A stretch of 12,530 bases of DNA from JAMHZE01 sp964424715 (GCA_964424715.1 CAYRJW010000044.1:1-12530), one strand, 5' to 3'; shown: positions 1-6,841, counted from the first letter of the stretch. Numbers and translations are program-made. The notes: generated by a model not told the origin, from the sequence alone.

Positions 1-357
1 ATCTTTCCCGGAAGATTTTTTCTTTAATGTTGCTGCATCCACTATTTTCTTCAGCGCTTCCGGAAGTTTAAAATCACGATCAGCCTTTTTCACCGCCTTA
101 ATAGCTTCCAACTCATTATTACCCAGCGCCGACAGGGCTGTACGCCATTTTACCGATTCTTTCTCATCGCAACTTCTTACTATTTTGCTGGAGCTTACAT
201 CCTTACCTTTATAGTGGAAAGCGATAAGCTCGCTGGTAATATCCATCGCCTCAACACTCTGAGGCAACGCCTCACTATTTGCGTATTGTACGGCATCTGT
301 ACCAAGAGCCATCTTGGTCCAGCCTTTTTTAAGGTTTACTTTTTCTCCGAATGGCAT
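1..357 (-). CDS. Unrecognised protein, C-terminus beyond left edge
   Basis: An open frame runs from ATG at 357-355 to the window edge without a stop, giving 119 residues. The start is supported by an AAGGA ribosome binding site (365-369, read on the minus strand) eight or so bases upstream. The visible protein begins MPFGEKVNLKKGW and is soluble, mixed alpha/beta in character and lysine-rich toward the end (ALKKIVDAATLKKK). It has no signal peptide or membrane segment. I recognise no family. It is divergent from lepA with an 89-bp intergenic region. That region holds a near-perfect extended -10 element and a CtrA-type box on this gene's strand (405-436), the same promoter module found before the unknown gene at 2908-4008. 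The gene is therefore likely regulated independently of lepA and shares a regulator with that other gene. Reality of the gene is well supported by start, RBS and promoter; its function is unknown. Confidence 0.7.
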   Translation of the reverse strand, partial: MPFGEKVNLKKGWTKMALGTDAVQYANSEALPQSVEAMDITSELIAFHYKGKDVSSSKIVRSCDEKESVKWRTALSALGNNELEAIKAVKKADRDFKLPEALKKIVDAATLKKKSSGKD

Positions 358-377
358 AGGTTTTTCCTTGCATTAAC

Positions 378-395
378 TGAATAATATCTTATTCA
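378..395. repeat. Small inverted repeat in the 5' leader of the left-edge gene
   Basis: Perfect 7-bp arms TGAATAA (378-384) and TTATTCA (389-395) surround a 4-bp centre. The repeat lies between the predicted transcription start (about 398) and the AAGGA site (365-369) of the minus-strand gene. It could be an operator or a weak AU-rich hairpin in the leader. The low GC content makes a stable RNA hairpin doubtful. Confidence 0.35.
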
Positions 396-404
396 TTCCA
401 AACG

Positions 405-436
405 ATTATACCACAAAATAGTTAATAAAAGGTTAA
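405..436 (-). promoter_or_regulatory. Promoter with CtrA-type box and extended -10 for the left-edge gene
   Basis: Read on the minus strand, TTAA-N7-TTAA occupies 436-422. An 11-nt spacer ending in TTTTGTGG follows, then a perfect TATAAT at 410-405 preceded by TG-n (extended -10). The predicted start of transcription is near 398, which puts the box at about -24 to -38, the usual position for CtrA-activated promoters in Alphaproteobacteria. No -35 hexamer at the normal distance is evident, as expected for an extended -10 or activator-dependent promoter. The same box lies only 10 bp upstream of the lepA ATG, so binding could also affect lepA. The box and -10 are seen; CtrA as the regulator is inferred. 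Confidence 0.6.
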
Positions 437-446
437 CAGCATATAA

Positions 447-2249
447 ATGACCACAAATATCTCAAAAATAAGGAATTTTTCGATAGTTGCGCATATCGAT
501 CATGGCAAGTCTACGCTGGCGGACAGGCTTATTGAGCATTGTGGGGCGGTGGAAAAGCGGGATATGCAGAGCCAGATACTTGATTCCATGGATATTGAAC
601 GGGAGCGCGGCATAACAATAAAATCGCAGACTGTCAGGCTGGATTATACTGCTAAGGATGGCGAAACTTATATTTTGAATTTGATGGATACCCCGGGCCA
701 CGTGGATTTTGGTTATGAGGTTTCTCGCTGTTTAGCGGCGTGTGAAGGCTCGCTGCTGGTAGTGGATGCTTCTCAAGGAGTTGAGGCGCAGACGCTTGCG
801 AACGTATATAAAGCGCTGGATGCGGGGCATGAGCTTATTCCGGTTTTAAACAAAATTGATCTGCCGGCGGCGGATGTTGAAAAAGTAAAAGCGCAGATCG
901 AAGATGTTATCGGGCTTGATACATCTGATGCAATAGCAGCATCTGCAAAGACCGGGCTTGGTATTGATGATATACTTGAGGCCGTAACAAAAAGAATTCC
1001 GGCACCGAAAGGCGACCGCAATGCGCCGCTGAAGGCCATGCTGGTTGATAGCTGGTATGATACTTACCTTGGCGTTATCGTGCTTGTTCGTGTTATAGAT
1101 GGCGTGCTGAAGAAAGGCATGCGCCTCCGCTTCATGTCGAACCGTACCACTAACGATGTTGATACTGTCGGCGTGTTCGCGCCGAAGAAAAAAGCGGTGA
1201 GCGACCTTGGCCCCGGTGAGGTTGGCTTCATCATTGCGAATATCAAAACCGTTGCCGATACCAAAGTTGGCGATACCATTACCGAAGAAAAGCGCCCGTG
1301 CGATTCCGCCCTGCCCGGCTTCAAGCCGAGCCTGCCGGTTGTGTTCTGCGGCCTGTTCCCGGTAGATGCTGATGATTTCGAGGACCTAAAAGAAGCTATC
1401 GCAAAATTACATTTAAATGATTCCTCCTTCCACTACGAGCAGGAATCATCCGCTGCACTTGGCCTCGGTTTCCGCTGCGGTTTCCTTGGATTGCTGCATA
1501 TGGAAATAATACAGGAACGGCTTGAGCGCGAATATAATTTAAGCCTGATAACCACCGCGCCAAGCGTGTTATACAAACTTTACAAGACCGACGGCACCAT
1601 CATGGACCTCCAGAACGCCGCCGATTACCCGGACCCTATGCAGATCGAAAAGATCGAGGAACCATGGATAAAAGCGACCATAATGCTGCCGGATGAATAT
1701 ATCGGCAATGTAATGGAACTCTGCATGAAAAAACGCGGCATCCAGCTGAACCACACTTACGTTGGCACCCGCGCGATGCTTGAATATAAATTACCGCTGA
1801 ATGAAGTTGTGTTCAATTTCTACGATCGTTTAAAATCCATCTCCTCCGGCTATGCCAGCTTCGACTGGGATATGGATGGCTACGAGGAAAGCGACCTTGT
1901 AAAAGTTACCATAATGGTAAACGGTGAAGGCGTTGATGCGTTAGCCATGATAGTCCACAAAACCCAGGCCGAAGGCCGTGGACGCGCTCTTATCTCAAAA
2001 CTGAAAGACCTTATACCAAGGCAATTATTTAAAGTAGCCCTGCAAGCGGCCATCGGCGGCAAGGTCATCGCCCGCGAAACGATAGGCTCCATGAGCAAGG
2101 ACGTTCTCGCGAAATGTTATGGTGGTGATATCAGCCGCAAACGCAAACTTCTCGATAAACAGAAGAAAGGTAAAAAGCGCATGAAGGAAGTTGGTAATGT
2201 GGAGATACCACAATCGGCGTTCCTGGCGGCGTTGAAGATAGATAGCTAG
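447..2249 (+). CDS. lepA: Elongation factor 4 (EF4/LepA) GTPase
   Basis: The 600-residue length is the normal LepA length. EF4 is a ribosome-dependent translational GTPase, usually cytoplasmic and membrane-associated under some conditions, linked to back-translocation or 30S biogenesis and to fitness under stress. Visible motifs are the P-loop AHIDHGKST (residues 15-23), switch I RGITIKSQ (54-61), DTPGHVDF (81-88) and NKID (135-138). After the EF-G-like domains come the LepA-typical GFRCGFLGLLHMEI segment and the conserved basic C-terminal domain (SRKRKLLDKQKKGKKRMKEVG). The start follows a poor Shine-Dalgarno (AAAAGG at 427-432, 14 nt away), but MTTNISKIRNFSIVAHIDHG is the expected N-terminus. 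It is apparently monocistronic: lepB, often downstream, is absent, and a heptad-repeat hairpin begins 3 bp after the stop. All key GTPase residues are intact. Identification is secure. Confidence 0.98.
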   Translation: MTTNISKIRNFSIVAHIDHGKSTLADRLIEHCGAVEKRDMQSQILDSMDIERERGITIKSQTVRLDYTAKDGETYILNLMDTPGHVDFGYEVSRCLAACEGSLLVVDASQGVEAQTLANVYKALDAGHELIPVLNKIDLPAADVEKVKAQIEDVIGLDTSDAIAASAKTGLGIDDILEAVTKRIPAPKGDRNAPLKAMLVDSWYDTYLGVIVLVRVIDGVLKKGMRLRFMSNRTTNDVDTVGVFAPKKKAVSDLGPGEVGFIIANIKTVADTKVGDTITEEKRPCDSALPGFKPSLPVVFCGLFPVDADDFEDLKEAIAKLHLNDSSFHYEQESSAALGLGFRCGFLGLLHMEIIQERLEREYNLSLITTAPSVLYKLYKTDGTIMDLQNAADYPDPMQIEKIEEPWIKATIMLPDEYIGNVMELCMKKRGIQLNHTYVGTRAMLEYKLPLNEVVFNFYDRLKSISSGYASFDWDMDGYEESDLVKVTIMVNGEGVDALAMIVHKTQAEGRGRALISKLKDLIPRQLFKVALQAAIGGKVIARETIGSMSKDVLAKCYGGDISRKRKLLDKQKKGKKRMKEVGNVEIPQSAFLAALKIDS

Positions 2250-2252
2250 TTC

Positions 2253-2327
2253 ACAGGTAACAGGTGAGAGGTGACAGGTTTTTTATACACCTCCCCTGTA
2301 ACCTGTCACCTCTCACCCCTCACCCCT
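2253..2327. repeat. Inverted array of heptanucleotide repeats forming an 18-bp-stem hairpin
   Basis: Four tandem heptamers (ACAGGTA, ACAGGTG, AGAGGTG, ACAGGTT; 2253-2280) are followed by 12 unrelated bases. Five heptamers then run in the opposite orientation (CCCCTGT, AACCTGT, CACCTCT, CACCCCT, CACCCCT; 2293-2327). Within this, 2263-2280 and 2300-2317 are perfect 18-bp inverted repeats around a 19-nt loop. There is no U-tract after the stem, so it is not a canonical terminator, although it could stall polymerase or protect the lepA 3' end. It resembles the short tandem heptanucleotide (STRR-type) repeats described in cyanobacteria in structure only. Confidence 0.85.
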
Positions 2328-2396
2328 AAAATTTTATTGATAGTTACCAGTTTTTGCTTATTGCTAAATCTAAGAATAAAAATTTTAAAATAATTG

Positions 2397-2900
2397 ATGA
2401 CCATAGATTTCATAATTGAAGAAGCAAAAATTTCCGATCTGGAGCAGATCAGGGAAATATACACTTACTATGTAAAAAGCACCACCGCCTCGCTGGAGGA
2501 AAAACCACCTACATCCGAAGAGATACTGGAACTCTATTCTACCATACTCGGCAAGAACCTGCCTTTTATCGTGGCCCGCGCCGAAGGCAAGGTCGTGGGA
2601 TATTGCTACGCCCAGCCCTACAGAAAGCGCAGCGCCTACCGCTTTACAGTGGAAGAATCGATCTATGTCCACAAAGATTACAACCGCCACGGCATCGCCA
2701 CCGAACTTCTCACCGAAGTAATAAAAAAATGCAAAGAAGTGGGATATAAACAAATGGTGGCCGTAATAGTCTATTCCGGTAATGACCAATCCATTGAATT
2801 CCATGAGTCAATGGGGTTTGTGGAGCGCGGCAGGCTGATAAGCGTTGGTTTCAAATTCAACCAATGGCTTGATACCGTACTGATGCAGAAGGAATTATAG
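2397..2900 (+). CDS. GNAT N-acetyltransferase, MnaT/phosphinothricin acetyltransferase-like
   Basis: The protein has 167 residues from ATG 2397; a TTG three bases earlier (2394) is in frame but less likely. It is a single GNAT domain and matches the family that includes MnaT (YncA) and phosphinothricin N-acetyltransferases, which transfer acetyl from acetyl-CoA to the amino group of small amino acid-like substrates. The N-terminal part contains a PPTSEE segment. The acetyl-CoA loop reads NRHGIA (residues 96-101), with Asn where most members have Gln or Arg. The C-terminal signature is FHESMGF followed by GFKFNQWLDTVLMQ (about 151-164), typical of this family. No Shine-Dalgarno is clear. It is convergent with the next gene, with only 7 bp between stop codons and no visible terminator, so antisense overlap of transcripts is likely. 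Substrate is unknown; the family call is firm. Confidence 0.88.
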   Translation: MTIDFIIEEAKISDLEQIREIYTYYVKSTTASLEEKPPTSEEILELYSTILGKNLPFIVARAEGKVVGYCYAQPYRKRSAYRFTVEESIYVHKDYNRHGIATELLTEVIKKCKEVGYKQMVAVIVYSGNDQSIEFHESMGFVERGRLISVGFKFNQWLDTVLMQKEL

Positions 2901-2907
2901 AGCTTCG

Positions 2908-4008
2908 TCAGGAAACTTCAGCCGGGCCTTTTGGTATCTCTGAAACCTTTGCTTTTCCAATAACCTTGTTAACTGTACCTTCTATAATTTTTGAAAATGC
3001 ATCAAAGCTTTTCAAACTATGCTGCAGGTTCTCAGGCTCAGGAGATTCCAGTAATTGCGGTGGCCTGCCTATATAATCCACCTCCTGACTGCTACCCATG
3101 GTTCCCACACTAAGCCCGCCTTCATGGAACATCTCCACAAGATGCTGACTTATACCCGGTATTATTTTTTCACTCGCAGAAAAAGGTAATATACTTTGAT
3201 CCCCTCCAAAAGTGCTGTAGTTCAAAACCGGGAATATCTTTTTTATTTTTTTTCCTACAGATTCCCTTATATCGGTCTCAAGCGGCGGGAACTTCAGATA
3301 AAAACTCATCCTGAAATCCTTAAAGCTTTCTATCGGTATGTTCTCTGATGAAAGATTGGCACTCATGATAGAAACATTCTCCCCGATACGAACAGATTGT
3401 TCTAACTTTTTTGGACCGGCATCCTGCTTAACAGAAGCGTTCTGTACTATCTTCCCGGCCTTATCAGTAAGGCTCCATGTATTTTTAAATGCCTCACCTT
3501 CAATACCAGTAACTTTATCGCCATCAAGCTTAAGCGTTGAACCGGCCGGCAGATCCTGAGTTGAGCCTTGCCCCCACGGATTCATTATGCGTACATTATC
3601 AGGAATATTAGTTAAGACCTTTGAAGGCACACCGCCCTTTGGTATATAGACGGCATCACCATTTTCAAGCGAGCCTTTTAATATTTCATACTTCCCCTGA
3701 AGAAGAAGCTTACCATTTGATTTTCCATCATCATCACGAGGCACGAATTTATCGCCACCGCCATTATCAAATACCACTTCCCCGCCTTTTGCGGTGTAGC
3801 GATTCTCTTCATTTCCGCTATTGATGGTTATTATTTCCTCGCCCTGTTTTGCGATATATGCACTGGTGGTCTTTGTCTTTTTACCGAACTGAACCTCTTG
3901 TTTAAGATCATCGAACAGACCGGTTAATTCATTTGTATCAACCAGATTGAATTCAGTGCCGGATTCATTGACAGCAGTACCTCTATAATATTTCCTTAGA
4001 TCCACCAT
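2908..4008 (-). CDS. Unrecognised 366-aa protein with possible PGDYG-like N-terminal repeats
   Basis: The start at 4008 is chosen because GGAGGGA (4011-4017) lies just upstream. An in-frame ATG at 4020 would add four residues but has no such site. There is no signal peptide or membrane helix, so the protein is probably cytoplasmic. Residues 48-110 (from SAYIAKQGEE to GKYEIL) have an alternating beta, Gly-rich pattern with TAKGGEVVF. This is reminiscent of PGDYG-type domains, which bear a proline-glycine-aspartate turn. Residues 119-188 (VYIPKGG ... DKAGKIV) may be a second diverged copy. The remaining half (MSFYLKFPPLE ... FSKIIEGTVNKVIGKAKV) is unrecognised. The gene has its own promoter module, shared with the left-edge gene, 26 bp upstream. 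It lies downstream of prfB on the same strand, but the 94-bp gap and promoter argue for independent transcription. The domain assignment is tentative. Confidence 0.75.
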   Translation of the reverse strand: MVDLRKYYRGTAVNESGTEFNLVDTNELTGLFDDLKQEVQFGKKTKTTSAYIAKQGEEIITINSGNEENRYTAKGGEVVFDNGGGDKFVPRDDDGKSNGKLLLQGKYEILKGSLENGDAVYIPKGGVPSKVLTNIPDNVRIMNPWGQGSTQDLPAGSTLKLDGDKVTGIEGEAFKNTWSLTDKAGKIVQNASVKQDAGPKKLEQSVRIGENVSIMSANLSSENIPIESFKDFRMSFYLKFPPLETDIRESVGKKIKKIFPVLNYSTFGGDQSILPFSASEKIIPGISQHLVEMFHEGGLSVGTMGSSQEVDYIGRPPQLLESPEPENLQHSLKSFDAFSKIIEGTVNKVIGKAKVSEIPKGPAEVS

Positions 4009-4033
4009 TTTCCCTCCATGATCGTTTCAACCT

Positions 4034-4065
4034 ATGATATCACAAAAAGGTTAACAAAGTGTTAA
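4034..4065 (-). promoter_or_regulatory. Promoter with CtrA-type box and extended -10 for the 366-aa gene
   Basis: Read on the minus strand, TTAA-N7-TTAA occupies 4065-4051. An 11-nt spacer ending in TTTTGTGA follows, then TATCAT at 4039-4034 with the TG-n extension. Predicted transcription starts near 4027, leaving a short leader with GGAGGGA before ATG 4008. Its architecture and spacing are identical to the element at 405-436, and 25 of 32 positions match. The box is also a perfect 7-bp inverted repeat, GTTAACA-AAG-TGTTAAC on the plus strand (4050-4066). CtrA or a CtrA-like response regulator is inferred from the consensus. Confidence 0.65.
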
Positions 4066-4102
4066 CACCACCCTATATTTTTAATATATTGATATTGAAG
4101 GA

Positions 4103-5166
4103 TTATTTTACTCTAATTCCGCTCAACCAGGCACTCATGAAGCCTTGTAACTCACCATCCAGCACCGCATCTGTGTCAGATGTCTCATATCCCGTGCGCA
4201 GATCTTTTACCATCTGGTAGGGGTGCAGTACATAGGAACGGATCTGGTTGCCCCNNNNNNNNNNTTTTGCGGAGCTCTATTTCGTATAGGCGGGCTTTTA
4301 GCATTTTATATGCTTCGGCGCGGTTGGCGTGTTGAGAACGGGAGGTTTGCGATGATACCACCACGCCGGAAGGGGCGTGGGTTATACGGATTGCAGATTC
4401 CGTTTTGTTCACGTGCTGGCCGCCTGCCCCGGAGCTGCGGTAGGTATCAATGCGCAGGTCTTTTTCTTCAATGGTTATCTCTATTGAATCATCAACTTCC
4501 GGATATACCCAGATACTTGCGAAAGATGTATGGCGCTTGGCGTTGGAATCGAACGGGGAGATGCGCACTAAACGGTGAACGCCACTTTCGCTCTTTAACC
4601 AGCCATAGGCGTTTATGCCGGTTATACGAAGCGTTGCGGATTTTATTCCGGCCTCATCTCCTACCTGCTCATCGATAAGGTCGGCCTTGTAGCCGTTCTG
4701 CTCTGCCCAGCGCAGGTACATGCGCATCAGCATCATCGCCCAGTCGCAGCTTTCCGTGCCGCCCGCGCCGCTATGTATCTCGATGAATGCGTTGTTGCCA
4801 TCGGCCTCGCCGGTAAGCAGCGCTTCTATCTCGAATTTTTTTATTTCCCTTTCAAGGTCGTAAATTGCTTTCTCGGTCTCTTTTATGGAAGCTTCATCCT
4901 TCTCGGATTCCGCCATTGCCAGTAATTCTATGCAATCTTTATGCTCGCCGCTGAATTTCTCGAATTTGGCCAGTTTGGATTCTATCTTGCTTTTCTCGCG
5001 CAGCACTTTCTGGGCCTTGGGCTGGTCATCCCACAGGGTCGGGTCTTGTGAAAGGGCTTCGAGTTCAGCTAGTTTATTCCGTAATGCAACCGGGTCAAAG
5101 ACACCTCTGGATAGTGTCCAGCGAGGTCTCGCTGTTATTAAGGGAAATTCTTACTTCGTTTTTCAT
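4103..5166 (-). CDS. prfB: Peptide chain release factor 2, programmed +1 frameshift; contains N gap
   Basis: RF2 recognises UAA and UGA and triggers peptide release in the ribosome. The frame starts at ATG 5166 (MKNEVRISL), reads 23 codons and meets an in-frame UGA at 5097-5095 within AGG-TGT-CTT-TGA-C. A +1 slip on CTT resumes at GAC (5096-5094), giving DPVALRNKLAEL, which is the standard autoregulatory frameshift. Later motifs are the stop-codon-reading SPF in VRISPFDSNA and the catalytic GGQ in SSGAGGQHVNKTES. Ten Ns (4255-4264) follow ELRK, and the frame resumes out of phase at (W)GNQIRSYVLHPYQMVKDLRTG, ending at TAA 4105-4103. Compared with E. coli RF2, about 17 residues (roughly 50 nt ending in DIGW) are missing at the gap, so the N run is a placeholder and not a real lesion. 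It is divergent from der, 57 bp apart. Confidence 0.95.
4255..4264. other. Assembly gap (10 Ns) inside prfB
   Basis: This fixed-length N run interrupts the RF2 C-terminal region. The flanks read ELRK and (W)GNQIRS. The family alignment requires about 50 nt here, so the true gap is longer than shown. Confidence 0.95.
5095..5106 (-). promoter_or_regulatory. prfB programmed +1 frameshift site
   Basis: On the minus strand the site reads AGG TGT CTT TGA C. It has the slippery CTT followed by the poorly terminated UGA-C context and a nearby AGG that could pair with the anti-Shine-Dalgarno of 16S rRNA. The canonical site is AGGGGGTATCTTTGAC. Here the SD-like part is shortened to AGAGG/AGGTG, so frameshift stimulation may be weaker. 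When RF2 is scarce, slow termination at UGA allows the slip and restores RF2 synthesis. Confidence 0.93.
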
Positions 5167-5223
5167 TGTGTTTTCCGCTATTTATCGCTACTTAATAATT
5201 CCTGAATTTTATTCTTTATAACA

Positions 5224-6609
5224 ATGTCTTTCAAAGTTGCAATAATTGGTAGGCCTAATGTTGGCAAATCTACCCTGTTTAACCGTTTAACGGGCAGCAG
5301 AGATGCACTTGTGAACGATCAACCTGGCCTTACCCGCGACAGGCGCGAAGGCATCGCCGATATAGGCGGCCTGAAATTTTCCGTGATAGATACGGCCGGC
5401 CTTGAAAAAGCCGAGACCGGAACTTTAGAAGAGCTAATGATGGCGCAGACCCGCAAGGCCATTGAAGATGCAGACATAGTACTCATGACCATAGATGGCC
5501 GCGAGGGCGTTACCGCGCTCGATCACCATTTCGCGAAAATGGTACGCAAGATGGGCAAGCCGACCATGATGCTCGTTAACAAATGCGAGAATGAACGCCG
5601 CGCTCCCGGTATCGTGGAAAGTTTTAAACTTGGCTTTGGCGATCCTATCCCGGTTTCTGCCGAACACGCAGTAGGCTTTGCCGAACTGGTGGAAAGATTG
5701 ATGCAGATGGCTGAAAAACTCGGCCTCTCTACCGAAGATGAGATAGAAGAAGAAAAGGTCGATATGCAGATATGTATATTGGGCCGCCCGAATGTTGGTA
5801 AATCAACTTTGTTCAACGCGATAATCGGCGAGGACCGCTCAATCACCTCTGACTTCTCCGGCACCACGCGGGATTCGATATATTTCGATATAGATTATAA
5901 CGGTAATAAAATAAAGCTGGTGGATACTGCCGGTGTCCGCAAACGCACCAAGCGCGCCGGTGATATGCTGGAAGAACTTTCCGTGGAAGATTCCATGAAG
6001 GCCCTGCAATATGCCAATGTGGCCATAATGGTGTTCGATGCCACACTTGGCATTGATAAGATGGACCTGCACCTGACTGGTCAGGTTCTGGAAGAAGGCC
6101 GCGCACTGGTGATAGCAGTTAATAAATGGGATGCGCTAGGTGATAACCAGCGCCGTGAGTTCAAAGCCCTGCTGGATGAGAAACTGGAATTCTCCATATC
6201 ACAGGCGAGATTCTGCCCGGTAGTGTTTGCTTCCGCCCTCACCGGCGATAATGTCCAGAGGATATTGAATCACTGCCTTGAAGTGTTCGATATATGGAAC
6301 CGCCGCCTTTCCACCGGCAAGCTCAACAGATGGCTGAAAGAAGCCACTGAAACTAACATTCCGCCACTAAGCGGCGGCAAGCGGGTAAAGCTGAAATATA
6401 TAACTCAGGTGAAAAGCCGCCCGCCTACATTCTGCATTTTCACCAGCAGCAATACCAAGGATATGCCGGATAGTTACGTTCGCTATCTAAAAAATTCCAT
6501 GGACCGTGAATTTGAATTCCAGGGCGTCCCGGTAAGGATAATCATGCGCAAAACAGATAACCCGTTCGAGGGCCTAGCGCGCGATAGGAATGAGACTGAT
6601 TATAAGTAA
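5224..6609 (+). CDS. der: Ribosome biogenesis GTPase Der (EngA)
   Basis: Der is a cytoplasmic tandem-GTPase needed for late 50S subunit assembly. The 461-residue protein has the expected layout. GTPase 1 has GRPNVGKST (residues 9-17), DTAGL (56-60) and the G4 motif NKCE (119-122). An acidic linker around 170-178 precedes GTPase 2, which has GRPNVGKST (187-195), DTAGV (234-238) and NKWD (300-303). The C-terminal KH-like domain contains VKLKYITQ and PPTFCIFTS. Glu in place of Asp in the first G4 motif is common in alphaproteobacterial Der. No Shine-Dalgarno is evident before ATG 5224. The AT-rich 57-bp interval shared with divergent prfB must hold both promoters; none stands out. A palindromic repeat begins 22 bp after the stop. 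Identification is secure. Confidence 0.98.
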   Translation: MSFKVAIIGRPNVGKSTLFNRLTGSRDALVNDQPGLTRDRREGIADIGGLKFSVIDTAGLEKAETGTLEELMMAQTRKAIEDADIVLMTIDGREGVTALDHHFAKMVRKMGKPTMMLVNKCENERRAPGIVESFKLGFGDPIPVSAEHAVGFAELVERLMQMAEKLGLSTEDEIEEEKVDMQICILGRPNVGKSTLFNAIIGEDRSITSDFSGTTRDSIYFDIDYNGNKIKLVDTAGVRKRTKRAGDMLEELSVEDSMKALQYANVAIMVFDATLGIDKMDLHLTGQVLEEGRALVIAVNKWDALGDNQRREFKALLDEKLEFSISQARFCPVVFASALTGDNVQRILNHCLEVFDIWNRRLSTGKLNRWLKEATETNIPPLSGGKRVKLKYITQVKSRPPTFCIFTSSNTKDMPDSYVRYLKNSMDREFEFQGVPVRIIMRKTDNPFEGLARDRNETDYK

Positions 6610-6630
6610 GATTCTGCCCACCACCCCAAC

Positions 6631-6773
6631 ACCGTCATTCTGGCGAACGCCAGAATCCAACGCATAACATCTATTGCGCAGCAATTCTAAACTACTTTTA
6701 GCAAACAAAGAGTTTCGCTTTTTGCGAAACATATCTTTATCCCTTGGATTCTGGCGTTCGCCAGAATGACGGT
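6631..6773. repeat. Nested palindromic intergenic element (143 bp)
   Basis: Perfect 30-bp terminal inverted repeats at 6631-6660 and 6744-6773. Each arm is itself a hairpin around ATTCTGGCGAACGCCAGAAT (9-bp stem, 2-nt centre), flanked by CCGTC and CCAA. Inside lie two smaller perfect hairpins: ATTGC-GCA-GCAAT (6673-6685) and GTTTCGC-TTTTT-GCGAAAC (6712-6730). There is no coding capacity and no obvious target-site duplication. The arm pattern recalls dispersed GTCATTC-N-GAATCC repeats (for example the Neisseria dRS3 ATTCCC-N8-GGGAAT type), with a different core. Confidence 0.9.
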
Positions 6774-6790
6774 ATCGGGTAATCAGCCAT

Positions 6791-6820
6791 AAAAAAAGGG
6801 CCGGTAAACCGGCCCTTTCC
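6791..6820 (-). terminator. Intrinsic terminator of the pilin gene
   Basis: The stem AAAGGGCCGG / CCGGCCCTTT (6795-6804 and 6809-6818) has a 4-nt loop. On the minus strand a run of seven U follows (6797-6791). It sits 23 bp beyond the pilin stop codon. On the plus strand the hairpin is followed only by TCCTTTT, so termination of der readthrough is possible but weaker. Confidence 0.93.
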
Positions 6821-6841
6821 TTTTCGTATGTATCAAACTAA

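Noticed and set aside
2253..2327. Heptamer array considered as a CRISPR array
   Set aside because: The units are 7 bp with no spacers, so it is a simple tandem repeat in two orientations.
2385..2804. Minus-strand 139-aa frame opposite the acetyltransferase
   Set aside because: It is fully antisense to a clear GNAT domain, with Phe/Tyr-rich composition typical of a shadow frame.
4223..4678. Plus-strand frame of 151 aa across the prfB gap
   Set aside because: It is antisense to RF2 codons, begins in the flank of the N run and has no RBS or protein-like pattern.
5095..5097. In-frame TGA early in prfB as a sign of a pseudogene
   Set aside because: The CTT-TGA-C context and the resumption of RF2 sequence one base later identify programmed frameshifting.
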